From NCBI GenBank assembly GCA_965658745.1, contig CBFHTK010000007.1:62001-126000 (forward strand): DNA of 64,000 bases. Direction: 5' to 3'. Made by a program: the position numbers and the translations under genes. The stretch is from JAHDFB01 sp965658745. GTDB taxonomy: Bacteria; Bacteroidota; Bacteroidia; Chitinophagales; Saprospiraceae. Within the stretch, counting starts at the first letter, position 1. Every line of letters starts with the position of its first letter. Of this stretch, positions 27,638 to 36,159 are shown one piece after another. Under the pieces are notes generated by a model. The model saw only the letters and a list, made by a program, of their open reading frames with translations. It ran no database searches and was not told the DNA's origin.

Positions 27638-28177
27638 ATGAAGACGAGGTTAATTTTTTTACTTTTTGGTTTACTTCTAGGGCTTACTTCATGTGATCCT
27701 GAGATCGATGATTTTGAAGTGCTGGGTCTTCAACCTATCTATTTTGATGCGGACGATGTCAGTGGTATCAGAAGTTCTGAACCACGGGAATTTGAAAATT
27801 TGGGTAACATCGTTTTAGTTGGTAACTACCTATTTATCGGTGAACGATATGAAGGTATTCATGTGTTGGACAATTCGAATCCATCAAATCCAGTGAACAT
27901 ACTATTTTGGGAAATTCCTGGTAACAATGAATTTACAATTGATGGAACAACACTCTATGCTGATAATTCGATTCACCTTTTAGTTATTGACATTTCTGAT
28001 TTTGGAGACATTTCGTATATCAAGCGATTCGATGATTTTTACATTAGCAACCTGAGCGAACCACTAAGGCCAGCACCTAGTTATGTAGGTCCGTTTGAAT
28101 GTTATGATCCAGATAAAGGCGCTTTAAGAGGCTGGCAAGAGGCATCTCTTATTGGTGCAGAATGTGAAGCCTACTAA
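27638..28177 (+). CDS. Lipoprotein with LVIVD-type repeats, short
   Basis: 179 residues, ATG at 27638. Signal peptide with lipobox GLTSC (MKTRLIFLLFGLLLGLTSCDPE). The body has the beta-strand pattern of LVIVD repeats: NIVLVGNYLFIGERYEGIHVLDNSNPSNPVNI and then LYADNSIHLLVIDISD. These form blades of a beta-propeller found in Bacteroidota surface proteins. The protein is short for a complete propeller, so it may be truncated or pair with the next gene product. The following ATG is 20 nt away. It is the first gene of a three-gene plus-strand operon. Confidence 0.78.
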   Translation: MKTRLIFLLFGLLLGLTSCDPEIDDFEVLGLQPIYFDADDVSGIRSSEPREFENLGNIVLVGNYLFIGERYEGIHVLDNSNPSNPVNILFWEIPGNNEFTIDGTTLYADNSIHLLVIDISDFGDISYIKRFDDFYISNLSEPLRPAPSYVGPFECYDPDKGALRGWQEASLIGAECEAY

Positions 28178-28197
28178 ATTTGACTAAAAAACTTATC

Positions 28198-28950
28198 ATG
28201 AATAAAATATTATCCCTTCTCTGCTTTTCTTTTCTTTTGATGCAATGTACAGTAGAAGACGCGGTTTCTGAAAATGCTGTTTCGGGTTCGTATGCAACAT
28301 TGCTTGTTGTGAACGACTACATGTACGGTGTTAATGATGAAGAGCTTGCGACTTTTGATCTTAAAAATGATAAAGATCCCATTCTAATTGACGTTCAAAA
28401 CGTGGGATTTGGAATTGAGAACATATATCATATCGATGGTATTTTGTTCATTGGTTCAGTTTCTGCTCTGCATATTTATGAGATTCAAAGTAATGGAATC
28501 CCTGTGAGTAGTTCAACTACTAACTATTTTGAAGCAGATATGACATCTTGTGATCCTGTGATCAGTGATGGACAATTTGCTTATGTCACCTTATCAACCT
28601 CTGCTGCAGTTGGTCCATGTGGAAGATGGGAACAAATAAATGAATTACGAATATATAATGTGGAAGATGTTAATAATCCTGTCCTTGTAAGTACAACTCT
28701 TATGGAATTTCCTAAAGGTCTCGCAATCGATGGCGACTATCTCTTCGTTTGTGAAGGTAATTCTGGACTTAAGGTGTTCAATATCCTTGATCGTGAAAAC
28801 CCGACTGAAATTGAATTCATTGAAGGATTTGAAACATTTGACGTGATCGCAAAAGATGGATTGCTAATGGTTACAAATTCTACTGAAATTAGGCAGTATG
28901 ATTATACCGATATCAACAATATTATCTATCTAAGTTCTATAGACCTGTAA
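28198..28950 (+). CDS. LVIVD-repeat beta-propeller lipoprotein
   Basis: 250 residues from ATG at 28198; a TTG six codons upstream was not used. Lipobox LLMQC follows a typical signal peptide. Repeats visible: LLVVNDYMYGVNDEELATFDLKN, GILFIGSVSALHIYEIQSNG, QFAYVTLSTS...LRIYNVEDVNNPVLV, GDYLFVCEGNSGLKVFNILDRENPTEI and GLLMVTNSTEIRQYDYTD. Their strand-turn-strand spacing suits five or six propeller blades. Its gene follows the smaller LVIVD lipoprotein gene and precedes the beta-barrel gene by 4 nt, so all three products probably function together at the outer membrane. Confidence 0.82.
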   Translation: MNKILSLLCFSFLLMQCTVEDAVSENAVSGSYATLLVVNDYMYGVNDEELATFDLKNDKDPILIDVQNVGFGIENIYHIDGILFIGSVSALHIYEIQSNGIPVSSSTTNYFEADMTSCDPVISDGQFAYVTLSTSAAVGPCGRWEQINELRIYNVEDVNNPVLVSTTLMEFPKGLAIDGDYLFVCEGNSGLKVFNILDRENPTEIEFIEGFETFDVIAKDGLLMVTNSTEIRQYDYTDINNIIYLSSIDL

Positions 28951-28954
28951 TTAA

Positions 28955-29614
28955 ATGGATAAGAGGTATTTAGTTGGTATTATTATCTTTATTGTTTTCG
29001 TGTCACAAGCCTTTGTTCATGGTCAAGAGGCAAGTCGGGACACATCAGATTCTTCGATTGTATTTCAAAAGATGAGTTTCGGAATGAGTCTTAGCGCAAT
29101 TGCTAATGTGAATTCTGCTTTTCAGATAAATTACGGTCATGCGATAAATGAGCGATGGAGAGTTAAGTCGGAATTCGGTTATATCTATACAAGCGTGTAT
29201 GCTAATCAGTCAAATGGAATTCGAATAAAACCAGGACTACACTATATGAAGAGCTCTGGTAAGAACGCCGCAACGATTGTAGGTGTAAATTATAATTATA
29301 GATATACAACAGGACTTCTCAGAGAAACTTTGATTTTCCCAAATGAGTCTTTTGCAGTGAATGATCGGTTTATTCGCAGAAGATCTATGCATGGTGTAGA
29401 AGCATATTTCGGTGGGTTGATTCATTTTGATTCGAGGTTTTTCATCGAGTTGGGTGCGGGACTTGGCGCGTTCTACCTTAATGTAAATGATGTGAACAGA
29501 ATGTCTCTAGAAGATGGAGGTATGCTTTTTGATATCTTTCCTGCTGGAAACTATTTTCTTCCTATGACAAGCTTCCATCTAAGTTTGAATTATGTAATTG
29601 GCAAACTACGATAG
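28955..29614 (+). CDS. Outer-membrane beta-barrel protein
   Basis: 219 residues, ATG at 28955, signal peptide ending near FVHGQ. The rest alternates hydrophobic and polar residues (FGMSLSAIANVNSAFQINYGHAINERWRVKSEFGYIYTSVY) and finishes with SFHLSLNYVIGKLR, a strand-like end. Around eight strands are likely, as in small Bacteroidota barrels. No family name can be given. It is the last gene in the LVIVD operon. I infer a barrel partner for the two lipoproteins; the sequence alone does not prove this. Confidence 0.72.
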   Translation: MDKRYLVGIIIFIVFVSQAFVHGQEASRDTSDSSIVFQKMSFGMSLSAIANVNSAFQINYGHAINERWRVKSEFGYIYTSVYANQSNGIRIKPGLHYMKSSGKNAATIVGVNYNYRYTTGLLRETLIFPNESFAVNDRFIRRRSMHGVEAYFGGLIHFDSRFFIELGAGLGAFYLNVNDVNRMSLEDGGMLFDIFPAGNYFLPMTSFHLSLNYVIGKLR

Positions 29615-29871
29615 AGGCGGTGCTTGATCCTATTCTTATTCTATATTTCTGCTAAGTATCACTTAATTGTTTCTAAGATTTAACCTTTGACGACTTGTAT
29701 TTAAATTGCAAGTTGAATTACTATGGGATCAAGAAATCGACTTAATTTCTAGTTGCCATCATTAAGTTATTACTGCAAAATGAGTTCAGTTCGTGTTAAC
29801 ATAGAAATATCATATTAAGTATTTTGATATATATAAATATTTGTTATATTTATCACAACAAATACTAGCCT

Positions 29872-31188
29872 ATGGCCAAGCTCTTCGTCCTTGATACCTC
29901 TGTATTGCTTTTTGACCATCAATCCATCCGAAATTTTGAAGAACATGACGTTGCCATTCCAATCACAGTATTGGAAGAGTTGGATAAATTCAAAATTGGG
30001 AATGACAGTAAAAATTTTGAAGCTCGAGGTGCTATACGTCTCATAGATCAACTTTCAATAAATAAAGGACTTAATCGCTGGATATCACTTGGTGATAAAA
30101 AAGGAAGGATCAAGATTGTGAATCCTAGTAGTAAGCTTTCAAAAGATGCTGAGCAGATTTACGGTAAGGGTAAAAATGATCACAAGATTATCAATGCTGC
30201 ACTTACTTTAAAAGCCAAGCATAAATCTACTGAAGTAATTTTAGTCACAAAGGATATCAATTTACGGATAAAATCAAAAGCTCTGGGCCTTAGTGCAGAG
30301 GACTACATGACTGGGAAAGTTGAAAATGTTGAAACTGTGTCGGAGAGCTTCATTTCTATCGATGAATTGGATGCGTCAATCATCAAGAGTTTATATAAAG
30401 ACAAATTCGTCACAGAGAATGGAATTCTAAGTGAGAAAAAAGTAGCAAATGGTTATTATATTCTAAATAATTGTAGTCAATCCGCTTTGGCTAGGTATGA
30501 TCAAAAGCAAGATAGAATAGAGTGTGTTGAGAAGCAATATGCTTCCGGGATCAAACCCCAAAATGCCGAGCAAACTTTTGCGCTTGACGCGCTTATGAAT
30601 CAGGATATCAAATTAGTCGCACTTCAAGGAGTAGCAGGAACAGGCAAGACTCTACTTGCATTAGCTGCTGCACTTGAGCAACAAAGTCTTTATGATCATA
30701 TTATACTTACAAGACCTATTATTCCTCTTAATAATCGGGACATCGGTTTCTTGCCCGGTGACGCAAATGATAAGATATCACCGTACATGCAGCCACTCTG
30801 GGATAATCTTAAGTTCATCAAGTCTCAATTTAGAGAGAATGGTCGAAAACGAAAGTTGATAGAAGAGTTTGAAACAGATGGAACGATTGAAATTACAGCT
30901 CTAAATTTTATAAGAGGAAGGAGTCTGACCAATGCAATTTTCATCGTTGATGAGGCTCAAAATCTTACTCCGCATGAAATTAAGACAATCATTACAAGGG
31001 CTGGTGAAGGCACAAAAATTATTTTTACAGGGGATATTCATCAAATCGATACACCTTATTTAGACGCTCAGTCAAATGGTTTGACCTATATAATAGATCG
31101 ATTGAAAGGTAGCCCTCTTTTTGCCCATATTAAGCTTGAAAAAGGTGAACGAAGTGAGTTAGCAAATTTGGCAAATGACTTGTTATAG
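29872..31188 (+). CDS. PIN-PhoH protein (PhoH2 type)
   Basis: 438 residues, ATG at 29872. An N-terminal PIN nuclease domain (about 1-150) has acidic residues in FVLDTSVLLFD, ITVLEELDKFK and KNDHKIINAAL...LVTKDINLR. It is joined to a PhoH ATPase domain (about 230-438) with Walker A GVAGTGKT (residues 253-260) and Walker B IFIVDEAQNLTPHE, followed by FTGDIHQIDTPYLD. In mycobacteria PhoH2 proteins unwind and cut RNA. This single-gene form has no separate antitoxin ORF upstream. It is cytosolic and monocistronic, with 257 nt of AT-rich DNA before it. Confidence 0.92.
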   Translation: MAKLFVLDTSVLLFDHQSIRNFEEHDVAIPITVLEELDKFKIGNDSKNFEARGAIRLIDQLSINKGLNRWISLGDKKGRIKIVNPSSKLSKDAEQIYGKGKNDHKIINAALTLKAKHKSTEVILVTKDINLRIKSKALGLSAEDYMTGKVENVETVSESFISIDELDASIIKSLYKDKFVTENGILSEKKVANGYYILNNCSQSALARYDQKQDRIECVEKQYASGIKPQNAEQTFALDALMNQDIKLVALQGVAGTGKTLLALAAALEQQSLYDHIILTRPIIPLNNRDIGFLPGDANDKISPYMQPLWDNLKFIKSQFRENGRKRKLIEEFETDGTIEITALNFIRGRSLTNAIFIVDEAQNLTPHEIKTIITRAGEGTKIIFTGDIHQIDTPYLDAQSNGLTYIIDRLKGSPLFAHIKLEKGERSELANLANDLL

Positions 31189-31394
31189 ATCTCTAAGTAT
31201 TTTGATCTAAGATCTTGAGATCTCTTTTTGGCTTTGGTGTACTTTTGATTCCTTAGCAGGGACGTACTTGTCGATTTGATATTTTGGCGTTTAAGACTTC
31301 AGTGAGTCAGGATGCAGTTGTAATTGTGATTAAATCTAAGGACAATTTCATTTTGCTGAAAAAAGTATAGCTTTACGCAAAAAAGAAATCAACG

Positions 31395-32195
31395 ATGTCG
31401 AACAATTTGCTAAAAGGTAAAAAAGGAATTATTTTCGGAGCACTTGATCCCGATTCAATTGCATGGAAAGTAGCAGAAGCTTGTGTTGAGCAAGGAGCAG
31501 AAATCACGCTTACAAATGCACCCGTTGCACTACGTTTTGGAGAATTGCAGAAGCTTTCTGATAAGCTAAATGCTCCTATTATACCTTGCGACGCCACGAG
31601 TGTTGATGAGCTTGAAGCGTTATTGATCCAATCAATGGATATTTTCGGAACTAAGCTAGACTTCATTTTGCATTCAATAGGCATGTCCGTGAACGTTCGG
31701 AAGAAGAAGGACTATACCAATCTTAATCACGATTGGATGCAGAAAACGTTTGATGTTAGTGCGATTTCTTTTCATAAACTGATGCAATCGGCGTATAAGT
31801 TAGACGCTATGAAAGAGAACGGTTCTATTCTAGCACTAAGCTACATAGCAGCTCAGCGAACGTTTCCAGATTACAGTGAAATGGCTGAATCCAAGGCATT
31901 GCTAGAATCTTTTGCACGTAGCTTTGGATACCACTGGGCGATGAAGAAGCGAGTTCGAGTGAATACTATCTCACAGTCTCCAACTATGACTACAGCTGGT
32001 AAAGGGGTAAAGGGATTTACTGAGTTTTTTGACTATGCTGAGAAGATGTCTCCTTTAGGAAATGCAAGTGCCGAATCATGCGCAGATTATTGTGTTAGCT
32101 TATTTAGTGATTTAACTCGAATGGTTACAATGCAGAATCTATTTCATGATGGTGGATTTAGTAGTATGGGAATGAGTCCAGCGATTTTGGAGTAG
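31395..32195 (+). CDS. fabI: Enoyl-[acyl-carrier-protein] reductase (NADH), FabI
   Basis: 266 residues, ATG at 31395. Short-chain dehydrogenase fold with the FabI-type cofactor loop (GIIFGALDPDSIAWKVAEA), ILHSIGMS, and the FabI catalytic pattern LSYIAAQRTFPDYSEMAESK with Tyr150, Tyr160 and Lys167 (Y-x6-K). It reduces trans-2-enoyl-ACP in the last step of each fatty-acid elongation cycle. It is the triclosan-target isozyme family. The ICMT-family gene follows 56 nt downstream on the same strand, and recN is convergent. Confidence 0.95.
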   Translation: MSNNLLKGKKGIIFGALDPDSIAWKVAEACVEQGAEITLTNAPVALRFGELQKLSDKLNAPIIPCDATSVDELEALLIQSMDIFGTKLDFILHSIGMSVNVRKKKDYTNLNHDWMQKTFDVSAISFHKLMQSAYKLDAMKENGSILALSYIAAQRTFPDYSEMAESKALLESFARSFGYHWAMKKRVRVNTISQSPTMTTAGKGVKGFTEFFDYAEKMSPLGNASAESCADYCVSLFSDLTRMVTMQNLFHDGGFSSMGMSPAILE

Positions 32196-32251
32196 TTTAA
32201 TGATCAACAAGACTATCATTTCCAATACATTTTCACTATTGACATAATACT

Positions 32252-33001
32252 ATGGCCCTACAAGAAGAAATCGAAGAGCAAGGTATATGGCTCTTTAAGT
32301 ATAGAGGAGTTTTACCTTTAATACTTCTAGCATCAGGACTAATCGTTTTGGTTTGGAATACCCTTCATCCGGGTTTCCTCAATGAATCGTCTTTGTTTGA
32401 GGTAGCTTGGCCATATATCTGTTTTGCAGTGGGAGTCCTAGGTATGGTAATTCGAGCATATACAGTAGGTCATACACCTGCAAATACTTCAGGAAGAAAT
32501 ACCGAAGAACAGGTTGCAGACGAACTTAATACGACTGGTATATATTCAATGGTTCGGCATCCACTCTATGTCGGTAATTTTTTCATGTGGTTACCTTTTG
32601 CCTTGTTGACTGGTAATTTATGGTTTAGCTTTAGTTTTGTTCTAGTATATTGGCTTTATTATGAGCGGATTATGTTTGCTGAGGAACAATTTCTTCGTCG
32701 AAAATTTGGAGATAGGTATACTTCGTGGGCAGAGACCTTGCCAGCATTTATTCCAAGTTTTAAAAACTATAAAAAGCCTTCGCTTCCGTTTAGTTGGAAG
32801 AAAGTTCTTAAGAAAGAGAAAAATAGTTTGGCATCCCTCTTTTTGCTTTTTAGTTTGTTTGATATTTTGAGAGCTACAATATTGGGTTCAGCGACTTACA
32901 ACATGTTCTTTTTGTACGGAGCTATTGCTACTTTAGTCTTATATTTTGTTTTGAAATATATGAAGTACAATACCGAGTTGCTAAACGAAGAGGGACGTTG
33001 A
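32252..33001 (+). CDS. Isoprenylcysteine carboxyl methyltransferase (ICMT) family membrane protein
   Basis: 249 residues with about six membrane segments; ATG at 32252. The catalytic signature of ICMT/PEMT-type enzymes is present: TTGIYSMVRHPLYVGNFFMWLP (RHP.Y.G) followed by YYERIMFAEEQFLRRKFGDRYTSW (the E..L...FG..Y motif). Relatives methylate carboxyl groups or lipids in membranes, and Leptospira LmtA methylates the lipid A 1-phosphate. Lipid A 1-phosphate methylation is a reasonable guess because lpx genes lie within 10 kb, but it is only a guess. The extra C-terminal two segments lie outside the core domain. Confidence 0.8.
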   Translation: MALQEEIEEQGIWLFKYRGVLPLILLASGLIVLVWNTLHPGFLNESSLFEVAWPYICFAVGVLGMVIRAYTVGHTPANTSGRNTEEQVADELNTTGIYSMVRHPLYVGNFFMWLPFALLTGNLWFSFSFVLVYWLYYERIMFAEEQFLRRKFGDRYTSWAETLPAFIPSFKNYKKPSLPFSWKKVLKKEKNSLASLFLLFSLFDILRATILGSATYNMFFLYGAIATLVLYFVLKYMKYNTELLNEEGR

Positions 33002-33040
33002 TTTTCTATTGGTTGATTTCCAAACCATACCGCAATAGCT

Positions 33041-34693
33041 TTATGCCATTAGTTCTTTGGCATTTTTGATAGCTCCTTCAGTAGGGGGGTCACCACTTAG
33101 CATTTTTCCAATTTCTTGTATTCTACCTGCTTCGTCTAGAGGTTGAACTTTTGTATAAGTCCTATTATTCTCTACTACTTTATAGATGAAGAAGTGAGTA
33201 TCAGCCTTAGCAGCTATTTGTGGCGAATGTGTGATTGAGACTAGTTGATGCTTTGTGGCGAGCTTTTTAAGTATTATCCCCATTTTACCAGATACTTCAC
33301 CAGAAATACCGGTGTCAATCTCATCGAAGATCAAAGTACCTAAGTTGATTTTTCCCGCAACTACCGATTTTAGGCTTAAAGCTAGTCTAGACAATTCCCC
33401 TCCTGAAGCCACTTCACTAATTGATTGCGGAGCTTTTCCTGGGTTTGCCGAAAATAGAAACTGGATTTCATCCATTCCGTGAGAACGTAGTTTTTCTCCA
33501 AGAGTAATATCTATCTTGAAATTGGCATGTTCCATTCCAAGATCTGCAAGTAGGCTCTTAATTTTTTTCTCAAATTGGGGAATTATTTTGACTCTTGCTT
33601 CATGAATTCTGTTCGCTTTTTGCTTAAGATCCTTTTCAGCTTTTGCAATACCTTTTTCGAGTTTACCGCGATTTTGTTCAAAAGATTGAAGACCTTCTAT
33701 TTTAGTGGATAAAGAACGATGGAAGTCATACAAGGCAGCTGAATCTTGCAATGCATGTTTTTGTAAAAGACGGAATAGCAAATTGAGTCTCTCTTGTTTT
33801 TCTTCTAGCAAGGCAGGATCTGATTCGACCGAATTTGCGAGAGAAGAACTCTGAAAGTTGATGTCTTTTAGTTCCTCAATGATTGAATTTAATCGTTCTT
33901 GTAATTCACTTAATTCAGCTCCCGAATCTCCCATTTTATTAAGATCATTTCTGACATCACTCAGCTGATCTATGATCGCGCTTTCTGATGCTTCTAATAT
34001 AAATGTGAGCTTGTTTAGTACTGATATAATGCCATCAGCGTTCTCGAGCATATGGACTTCTTGTTCGAGTGATTCTTGTTCGTTTTCAGAAAATCCCGCT
34101 TCCTCAAGTTCTTTAAACTGAAAATTCAGAAAATCAAGTTCTTTTGCTACTTGCTGCGCTTCTGCGACGAGATTTTCAAGTTGCTTCAAGTCATTTCGAT
34201 AGGCTAAGTAAGATTCGTGGTATCTTTCGACAGATTCAATTTGTCCCGCTAGACTATCAATCATGTTGATTTGTGTGCTTTCGTCATTGATTCCTAGCGT
34301 GTCAAATTGTCTATGCATATCAAGCAATAGAGCACTAAGCTGTTTTAAGAAACTCAATTTGACTGGTTCGTCATTAACAAATGAGCGTGATTTTCCATTG
34401 GGAGCAATTACTCGTCTAATGATGATCGGAGATTCAAATTCCATATCATTCTCGATGAATAATGCTTTTATAAGCGGACTTTCGTCCAAAAACTCAGCTT
34501 CAACGAAGCACTTTTTTGAGTCATCGTATAGGACTTTGGTGTCAGCACGATTACCTTGTATTAGTCCTAAGGCACCAGTCAAGATAGATTTACCAGCACC
34601 AGTTTCACCAGTGATGATATTGAGTTTATGGCCAAAAATCATTGAAAGATCTTCGATAATGGCGTAATTCTGGATAACAAGGCTGTTCAACAT
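33041..34693 (-). CDS. recN: DNA repair protein RecN
   Basis: 550 residues from ATG at 34693 (MLNSLVIQNYAIIEDLSM), the family's usual N-terminus; an upstream in-frame start would add 42 atypical residues. SMC-like ATPase: Walker A GETGAGKS, a long coiled coil (about 150-370), the signature SEVASGGELSRLALSLK, and Walker B LIFDEIDTGISGEVSG with the Q/H switch HQLVSITHSPQIA. RecN helps rejoin double-strand breaks and is normally induced by DNA damage. No SOS operator could be confirmed. A -7 box lies 6 nt upstream, giving a nearly leaderless transcript. Confidence 0.95.
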   Translation of the reverse strand: MLNSLVIQNYAIIEDLSMIFGHKLNIITGETGAGKSILTGALGLIQGNRADTKVLYDDSKKCFVEAEFLDESPLIKALFIENDMEFESPIIIRRVIAPNGKSRSFVNDEPVKLSFLKQLSALLLDMHRQFDTLGINDESTQINMIDSLAGQIESVERYHESYLAYRNDLKQLENLVAEAQQVAKELDFLNFQFKELEEAGFSENEQESLEQEVHMLENADGIISVLNKLTFILEASESAIIDQLSDVRNDLNKMGDSGAELSELQERLNSIIEELKDINFQSSSLANSVESDPALLEEKQERLNLLFRLLQKHALQDSAALYDFHRSLSTKIEGLQSFEQNRGKLEKGIAKAEKDLKQKANRIHEARVKIIPQFEKKIKSLLADLGMEHANFKIDITLGEKLRSHGMDEIQFLFSANPGKAPQSISEVASGGELSRLALSLKSVVAGKINLGTLIFDEIDTGISGEVSGKMGIILKKLATKHQLVSITHSPQIAAKADTHFFIYKVVENNRTYTKVQPLDEAGRIQEIGKMLSGDPPTEGAIKNAKELMA

Positions 34694-34699
34694 ATAACG

Positions 34700-34707
34700 C
34701 AAAGATA
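34700..34707 (-). promoter_or_regulatory. -7 box of recN
   Basis: Reverse-strand TATCTTTG ends 6 nt before the recN ATG. It supports the ATG at 34693 over the more upstream candidate start. Confidence 0.45.
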
Positions 34708-35195
34708 TATCAATAGAGAGATATTGAGGTATGGGGGGTGGGGGTAAAGTCATTTGTAGATCAAAATATTTATGTAGCACATGTATACTAAATAATTGAA
34801 ATTCAACTGTTTGTAACAATGTTAGTATGCGTAATTCGATAGGTTTTAAATTAGTTTTTCCATCCTACACGATAAATATTAAATGTCAATGTCAAAATTG
34901 ACGATAGTAGACTTCTTGAGATTTATTCAGAACTAGAGAGGAAACCGCAGTAAAACCGACGAGTAGTATATTCTGTGTCTGATGTTTATGTAAAGGAGAT
35001 TTTCATGAATAATTCAATAATCCTAACTTTTAAACGTACTTAAGAGACTAACCACTATTACCTTTTTGAAAACGTTCTGCCAAACTATTTTTAAAAAAAA
35101 TTAAGGTACAGAGGTGACAAATTACACTGCTGATTACACTAATAGTAAAGAGACTGTCTTTTGCAGTCTGTATTTCTTATTTAAATTCATTTGGA
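34708..35195. other. Gene-free divergent region between recN and the transposase-like gene
   Basis: About 490 nt, AT-rich. No credible gene, tRNA or repeat is seen apart from the recN -7 box at its left end. It includes a run of G (GGGGGGTGGGGG near 34735) inside the rejected upstream extension of recN. Confidence 0.45.
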
Positions 35196-35882
35196 ATGAA
35201 GAAGGTTAGTAGAGTACAAGCTGGCGGATTTTACGTTTTTGAAGCGCATAATTGTGCAAGGAATCACTTAATCGAGCAGAAAAGCGAGGTGGAACAGTTT
35301 CTGCGTTTTGTGAATGGCTATTTGAAAGACTATATGCAGATCTTAGAATACAGAATATCACCGACTTGTTGGAGATTAGTTGTTAGAATCAAGAGCAAAT
35401 CAACGGTGTTGAAAACATACCAATTGTTACAGTTACGAAAGGGGAAATCTGCTAGGTTTGATGAAGTATGGCAAATCATTAGTGAACGAATTCGACTATT
35501 TAGATCCCATTTTACAAAGTGGGTGGATAAGAATCGTGGTAGAGAGGGGAACGCCTCAAAAGGTGTATACAAACGTTTTGCATTTGATTCACTTGAAGAG
35601 GCACAGCAATATATTGATGAAATCAGAAATTACGAAATGAAGCCTTCTCAACCCAACATTAAGTATCAGGCTAAAAGTGAGTATTTTGATAGAGATGGTG
35701 AGATTGCTAAGCAAAAGTTCTTATTGACTAGTGCTCATTATCAGACAGGAAAACGTCTTTTAGAAGATGGAGGTCTCAAATGTTTGAAAATATTAAATTA
35801 CATTAATGAAATGATGGAAAATTGGATCAATCAAACCAAAAAGCTCCACGAGTATAATGCCGGTAAATGGATGTTTGTTTGA
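35196..35882 (+). CDS. Y1-transposase-like (RAYT-type) protein with degenerate active site
   Basis: 228 residues, ATG at 35196. The layout resembles REP-associated tyrosine transposases: an N-terminal FYVFEAHNCARNHLIEQKSEVEQFLRFV, then LEYRISPTCWRLVVRIKS where active members have 'LMPNHxHLLI', then FRSHFTKWVDKNRGREGNASKGVYKRF, where active members have 'SYxxxxNxxxxRxGxLWxxRF', and YIDEIRNYEMKP ('Y...NP'). The HUH histidines and the catalytic Tyr appear to be replaced, so DNA cleavage is unlikely. The similarity is judged by eye, so the family call is tentative. It stands alone, flanked by gene-free DNA on both sides. It could be a domesticated or decayed transposase. Confidence 0.45.
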   Translation: MKKVSRVQAGGFYVFEAHNCARNHLIEQKSEVEQFLRFVNGYLKDYMQILEYRISPTCWRLVVRIKSKSTVLKTYQLLQLRKGKSARFDEVWQIISERIRLFRSHFTKWVDKNRGREGNASKGVYKRFAFDSLEEAQQYIDEIRNYEMKPSQPNIKYQAKSEYFDRDGEIAKQKFLLTSAHYQTGKRLLEDGGLKCLKILNYINEMMENWINQTKKLHEYNAGKWMFV

Positions 35883-36159
35883 AGTAATAGTAAATACAGA
35901 TTCCTAGGGGATAAATCTATGATTTACAATATTTTATAAGATATGTGCTACAACTTTTGCTTTGCAAAACTATACTTACAATATATTAAAGAACTCCCCA
36001 ATACAAATCGTAAATCATCTTCTGATTTCACAGAAAATTTAGGATTCTTTACAACTAATCCTCGTTTTGAGATTATCATTTACTTAGGTGTTTGTAAAAC
36101 TAGATCATATGTAATACATAATCCATAATTTACTGATTATTAATGCCTTATAACCAAAA

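Noticed and set aside
29872..31188. PIN-PhoH gene as a toxin-antitoxin module
   Set aside because: No small antitoxin frame overlaps or precedes the PIN domain here; PIN-PhoH single genes are widespread in Bacteroidota.
34694..34819. Longer RecN N-terminus
   Set aside because: The added 42 residues are not typical of RecN and the -7 box lies within them, 6 nt before the standard ATG.
35943..36128. Short plus-strand frame after the transposase-like gene
   Set aside because: 61 codons with Cys/Phe/Tyr-rich random-looking sequence and no supporting signals.
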